Source: Pholiota molesta
Lineage: Eukaryota; Basidiomycota; Agaricomycetes; Agaricales; Strophariaceae
DNA: 64,000 nucleotides
Direction of reading: 5' to 3'
Assembly (NCBI GenBank): GCA_014925825.1
Contig: JACGCK010000029.1
Location: forward strand, 186,001 to 250,000
In this document: one piece after another, positions 60,501 through 64,000 of the stretch
Layout: every line of letters begins with the position of its first letter
Numbering within the stretch: the stretch's first letter is position 1
Notes under the pieces: model-generated
The model's database searches: none
What the model was told of the DNA's origin: nothing
The model's input: the letters and a program-made list of their open reading frames with translations, nothing else
Position numbers and translations under genes: made by a program

Positions 60501-63500
60501 CGCTGTCTGCGGACCACTACACGTTCGCGTACACGTACCCGGACGACCGCGAGGATCCCCCCGCACACGACGACACGGACACGGAGGACAGGTACAGCAC
60601 CGCGCCGTCCTCGCGGAACCCGTCCCCGCACGCGACGCCGGGCGGTGCGCCCGCGTTGACGACCTACCCCGCGGGCCTCGCGGCGTACCTCGCGCGCTCC
60701 GCGTCGAGCGCGTCGTCGTCGTCGTCGGCGGCGTCGGCATCAGCGTCTTTGAAGAGGCTTGATATGAGCTTTGCCGGTGCGGGTGCGGGTGCGGGTAACG
60801 GGTTCAGCTTCCTGGATCAGGACCCGGAGGCGGCGCGGCGCGCGAGAGGGAAGGGCCGGACGGAGGACGCGGGGCGCACGCCTGTCGCTGAGAAGGGCGG
60901 GTTCGGGTTCGGCGGCAGGCGGGCGGCCAAGGAGAGGGACCGGGACCCCGGGCCCAAGGGAAAGGAGAGGGAGAGGGGGAGGGACTCGGAGGACTATTTC
61001 CACGCTCCCACCACCGCCGGCGCGACTTCGAACGCACGGTCGAGCACGCCCGTGCCCGCGCGCACACACGCGAAGTCGCCCGCCCCGCCGTCGCCCTCAC
61101 GCACGCCGCGGCCGGGGACCACGCCCGCGCGCCCGCCTTTCTCGCCGGGGCGCCGCCGGTGCCCACGCGCCCGGTCAATGCGCTGCTGCCGGACATCCCG
61201 CCGCTGTCCCCGCTGACGGTGGCGCTGCCGCCGGCGATGGGGCGCGCGCAGTCGTCGCAGGCCGCGTTCGGTGCGTCGGGGTCTGGATCGGGGTCGGGGA
61301 CAGGGCGGAGTCGGGTTCGGGGTATGGGTATGGGACGGCGGGGTACGGGTCCGAGTATGGCACGCCGCAGCCGCGCCCGGCGCGCCCGGCGTTCGTGGCG
61401 CAACAGACGACGACGCCGGAGAGGTGGAAGGCGCAGTACCAGGAGCAGCTGCGCGAGCAGCAAAATATGCAACAACAAAGTTCGCAACAGGACCATGTGC
61501 AGCAGCAAGGCCACGAACAGCAGCCAGCAGAGGCCAGCGCGAAGAAGCCGGGTATATACCAGACGCACCGGTTCTCGCAGAGCCTGGTGGACGTCGGCGC
61601 GCTGGCGCGGCGCGCGGCGGTCGTGCAGATGGTGCGGGAGGGCGAGGAGGAGGAGGAGGAGAGGCGGAAGCTGGGAAGGCGCGTGTCGCGGCGCGCAGGG
61701 GACGCGGGTCCCGGTCCTGGTCCGGATGGGGATACCGCGGCGGGTGGCGGCGGGGGTGTGGTGCCGCCCTGGAGTCCGACGCTCGCTGAGATCGCCGTTG
61801 AGCTCGCGAAGGAGCGCGCGCGCGAGTCGGCGCTGGGCATCCGGCCCGGGGTCGAGGAGGAGGAGGCGTGGAAGGCGACGGATGGGGTGGAAGAAGCGCG
61901 CGGGGATGCTCGACCCGGAGCCCGAGGCCGAGGCGAGGCTTATTCAGAAGTGCTTGTCAGTGGCACGACCGCCGGCTCGGAGGCTGAGAAGCCCGGTGAC
62001 GTCAAGTACCTCTCCCCCGCTGGTGCGCTCGGTCAGCGCACGGCGGCGACGGTCAGCGCTGGGGAGGTGACTGAGCAGGTCGGATATGGGGGGCTGTCAG
62101 TGGGCTCTGCAGTGCTGGCTTCTCGGGGTGGTGCTAGTGCGAATGCGGGCCTGGGTTCGGGTCTTGTGCGTGCGGGGGACGGGGTTGGTGCGGGTAATAC
62201 TGCTTCTTTCCCTCTTACTACGACCACCACTGCAAGTGCGACTGCGACTGCGACCCTCGCTGTACCAGCCTCGACTACAACAACACCAGCGACCATGGGC
62301 AACGTCCCATCTGCGTCCCTCGTGCAGGGCGTGACACTCGACCTCACCGGCGCCATCGCGAACAAGCGCACGAGCATGGCGCCCCCATATGATGCCCTCT
62401 CCTATCCGCTCCGCAAGCGCCGCTCGATGCCCACCTTCACCGCGCCAGACGCCGCGCCCCCGCCGTACCCCGCACTCGAGATGGAGGGCCTCGCCGCGTA
62501 CAATACCAGCCAGTGGAGCGCCCGGGCGAACACGTCGCACGCGGACGACGAGCACGACGGCGACAACGACTCGGAGATGGAGCACGACCACGACGACGAC
62601 ACCGACGCCCTCGCGCGCGCCACCGCCCACGCGCCGCCCGCCGGCGCCGGCGCCAGCACGCACCCCTACGCGCACCTCGCCGCGCGCCCGTACGCGACCT
62701 CCGCCTTCGCCTTCCCGGGCGGCGGCGCGCCGCCCACGATCGCGCCGCGCGAGGACGAGGGCCGCGAGGCGCTCCCGCCGTACAGCAACGCGGTGCACAT
62801 GCGCGCGGAGATGCTGCGCAAGCGCGAGTTCGACGCGCCGGGCGTGCAGGCGCGCGACCGCAAGTGGCGCCGTGTCGTGTGCGAGCTCGACGGGACGGTG
62901 CTGCGCGTGTACCGCCCGGCGCGCGCGCGCGAGCGCGGGCCCGTCGGCCACCTCGGCGCGTGGTGGGAGCGCGCGGTGGGCGCGGGGACCGCGTGGGCTT
63001 TGCGCCCGGCGCGCAGAAGACGGCGGCGTTTGGGGTGGGTGGGGGCGGGGTGGTGCGGCTGGATGCGGCGCGCAGGGCGCCGGCGGAGGGGCAGAGCAGC
63101 AGGCCGACTGTGGAGGGCCCGAGTCGGGCGGCGCGGGAGGCGGAGCGGGCGCGCGAGATGGAGCTGGATATGGAGCGCGCGGCGGCGAGGGCGAGGAAGA
63201 GCGGCGAAGGTGGAGAAGAGGGCCCGCCGGTGCTTGCACTGCGCAGTCCTAGTCCCAGCCCGATGGCACACACGTATACGCCAACGCACAGACACACGCA
63301 GAGCACGCCGAATGCGCACCTCGGCTCGCCGAACGATCCCCTGCCAACGAGTACGACCAGCCCAGGGACGCTCAAACGCTCCGCGCTCGCGCTCGCCGTG
63401 CAGCTGCTCAAGCCAACACCGAGCCCGGCCTCGTCGCGCTCATCCTCGCGCTCGCGATCCGGCCACGCGCGCGCGGCGAGCGAGCTGCCCCAGCGCAGCC

Positions 63501-64000
63501 CCAGCGCAGAGAGCCGCCCGCGCACGTCGCTGACGCTGCCCACGCCCACCGCGAGCGGGCGGAGCTCGCCGAGCCCGCACTTCAGCCCCGCGCACAGCCG
63601 CACGCAGAGCGGGCACTCGACGCCCACCAGCGGCCACCGCTCCTCGCACAGCCAGAGCAGCAGCAGCGGGCACGGGCCGTACGGCGCGATGCACGCGCTC
63701 GCGTCGAGCAGCTTCGCGATGCTCGTCGGCGGGGGCCTGGCCCTCGGCGGCGGCGGCGGGCACGCGCGCGCGGGCTCCGTCGCGGGCGAGGACGGGCGCC
63801 TGAGCGTCGGCGGGCGGAGCAGTATGGCGAGCACGTTTGGCGGGGCGGAGAGCAGTATGGGGCGCAGCTCGCCGGCGCCGACGATGACGCTGACGACGCC
63901 GTCGACGTCGGTGTACGAGCACTCGCGGCCTGGGACGCCCATGGGCGGGTCAAGCCTGAATCTGCATGGAAATGTAAATGCAACCACGGCAACGGCGACG
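57591..64000 (+). CDS. Large low-complexity PH-domain protein (partial, runs off the window)
   Basis: Probable membrane-phospholipid-binding or cortical signalling protein. Exon 1 is 57591-57764 (MESAPHQQQQHARKTNGW), donor GTGAGT; exon 2 most likely opens after CTCTCGCCAG near 58459 (AHPQHSAFIAPLQAP) and continues to the window end. An early motif GFSALNRIIRVPLGAG looks conserved. Then about 1,300 residues are disordered: Gln/Arg-, Pro/Ala-, Thr/Asn- (59.85-60.0 kb) and Glu-rich (60.28-60.45 kb). A PH-like domain starts at 62.77 kb: LPPYSNAVHMRAEMLRKREF, PGVQARDRKWRRVVCELDG, TVLRVYRP. The tail, LDAARRAPAEGQSSRPTVEG and KRSALALAVQLLKPTPS, is Ser/Pro-rich. The frame slips by one base at about 58661, 61147, 61.3 kb and 62984, always in the direction of a lost base and mostly in A or G runs. 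Confidence 0.75.
59866..60000 (+). repeat. ACC/AAC trinucleotide-rich microsatellite, coding Thr/Asn
   Basis: An imperfect run of ACC and AAC triplets encodes alternating Thr and Asn (TTNTNTNTNTN) inside the PH-domain gene. The triplet period keeps the frame open, as expected for a length-variable disordered segment. Confidence 0.85.
60283..60425 (+). repeat. GAG/GAC-rich microsatellite, coding an acidic tract
   Basis: Purine-rich imperfect triplet repeat encoding an almost pure Glu/Asp/Gly run (for example EEDEEEEDEEEEEEED) in the same gene. Likely variable between strains and prone to sequencing slippage. Confidence 0.85.

Overview
The window is nuclear DNA from a filamentous basidiomycete, most likely a wood- or litter-decay agaricomycete. 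The evidence is short GT-AG introns (about 45-110 nt) in almost every gene, two AA9 lytic polysaccharide monooxygenases, a C2-NACHT-ankyrin NLR of the agaricomycete type, an Atg11 with the conserved basidiomycete C-terminal block, a DUF1769 protein, DUF7330-type and DUF7729-type proteins, and an intron-bearing tRNA-Leu. No bacterial, plasmid, CRISPR or organelle signature was seen.

Layout. 1-9 kb: a seven-exon PP1 catalytic subunit (+) and, after about 4 kb with no supported gene, a seven-exon MFS sugar transporter (-). 9.9-15 kb: Atg11 (-). 15.6-16.7 kb: an F-box-like protein (-). 18.3-20.3 kb: a Ran1/Sks1-like Ser/Thr kinase (-). 21.8-23.1 kb: DUF1769 protein (-). 24.2-27.4 kb: an unknown protein and a DUF7330-type protein (-). 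28.1-33.4 kb: two AA9 genes in the same orientation (-), duplicated with their promoters. 34.9 kb: tRNA-Leu(AAG), with a 28-nt copy of its 3' end at 36.6 kb. 36.9-38.0 kb: a HAD-family dehalogenase-like gene (+). 40.4-41.7 kb: a DUF7729-type membrane/secreted protein (-). 41.7-46.8 kb: essentially gene-poor. 46.9-53.7 kb: a giant NLR with 37 ankyrin repeats (-). 53.9-57 kb: a graveyard with a decayed LINE, direct repeats, an orphan C2 exon pair and a relic of a second NLR. 57.6 kb to the end: a very GC-rich, low-complexity PH-domain protein (+) that runs off the window.

Biologically the window mixes housekeeping genes (PP1, Atg11, kinase) with plant-polymer degradation (AA9 pair, sugar transporter) and a rapidly evolving self/non-self recognition locus (NLR, NLR relic, transposon debris).

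A recurring oddity is that several otherwise well-preserved genes lose frame by exactly one missing base, usually in a homopolymer (HAD gene, DUF7330 gene, PH gene, possibly AA9 copy 1), while neighbours such as PP1, the transporter, DUF1769, DUF7729 and AA9 copy 2 are perfectly in frame. This looks more like consensus errors than widespread gene death, but it needs read-level evidence. All exon coordinates were worked out by hand from splice sites and reading phase.
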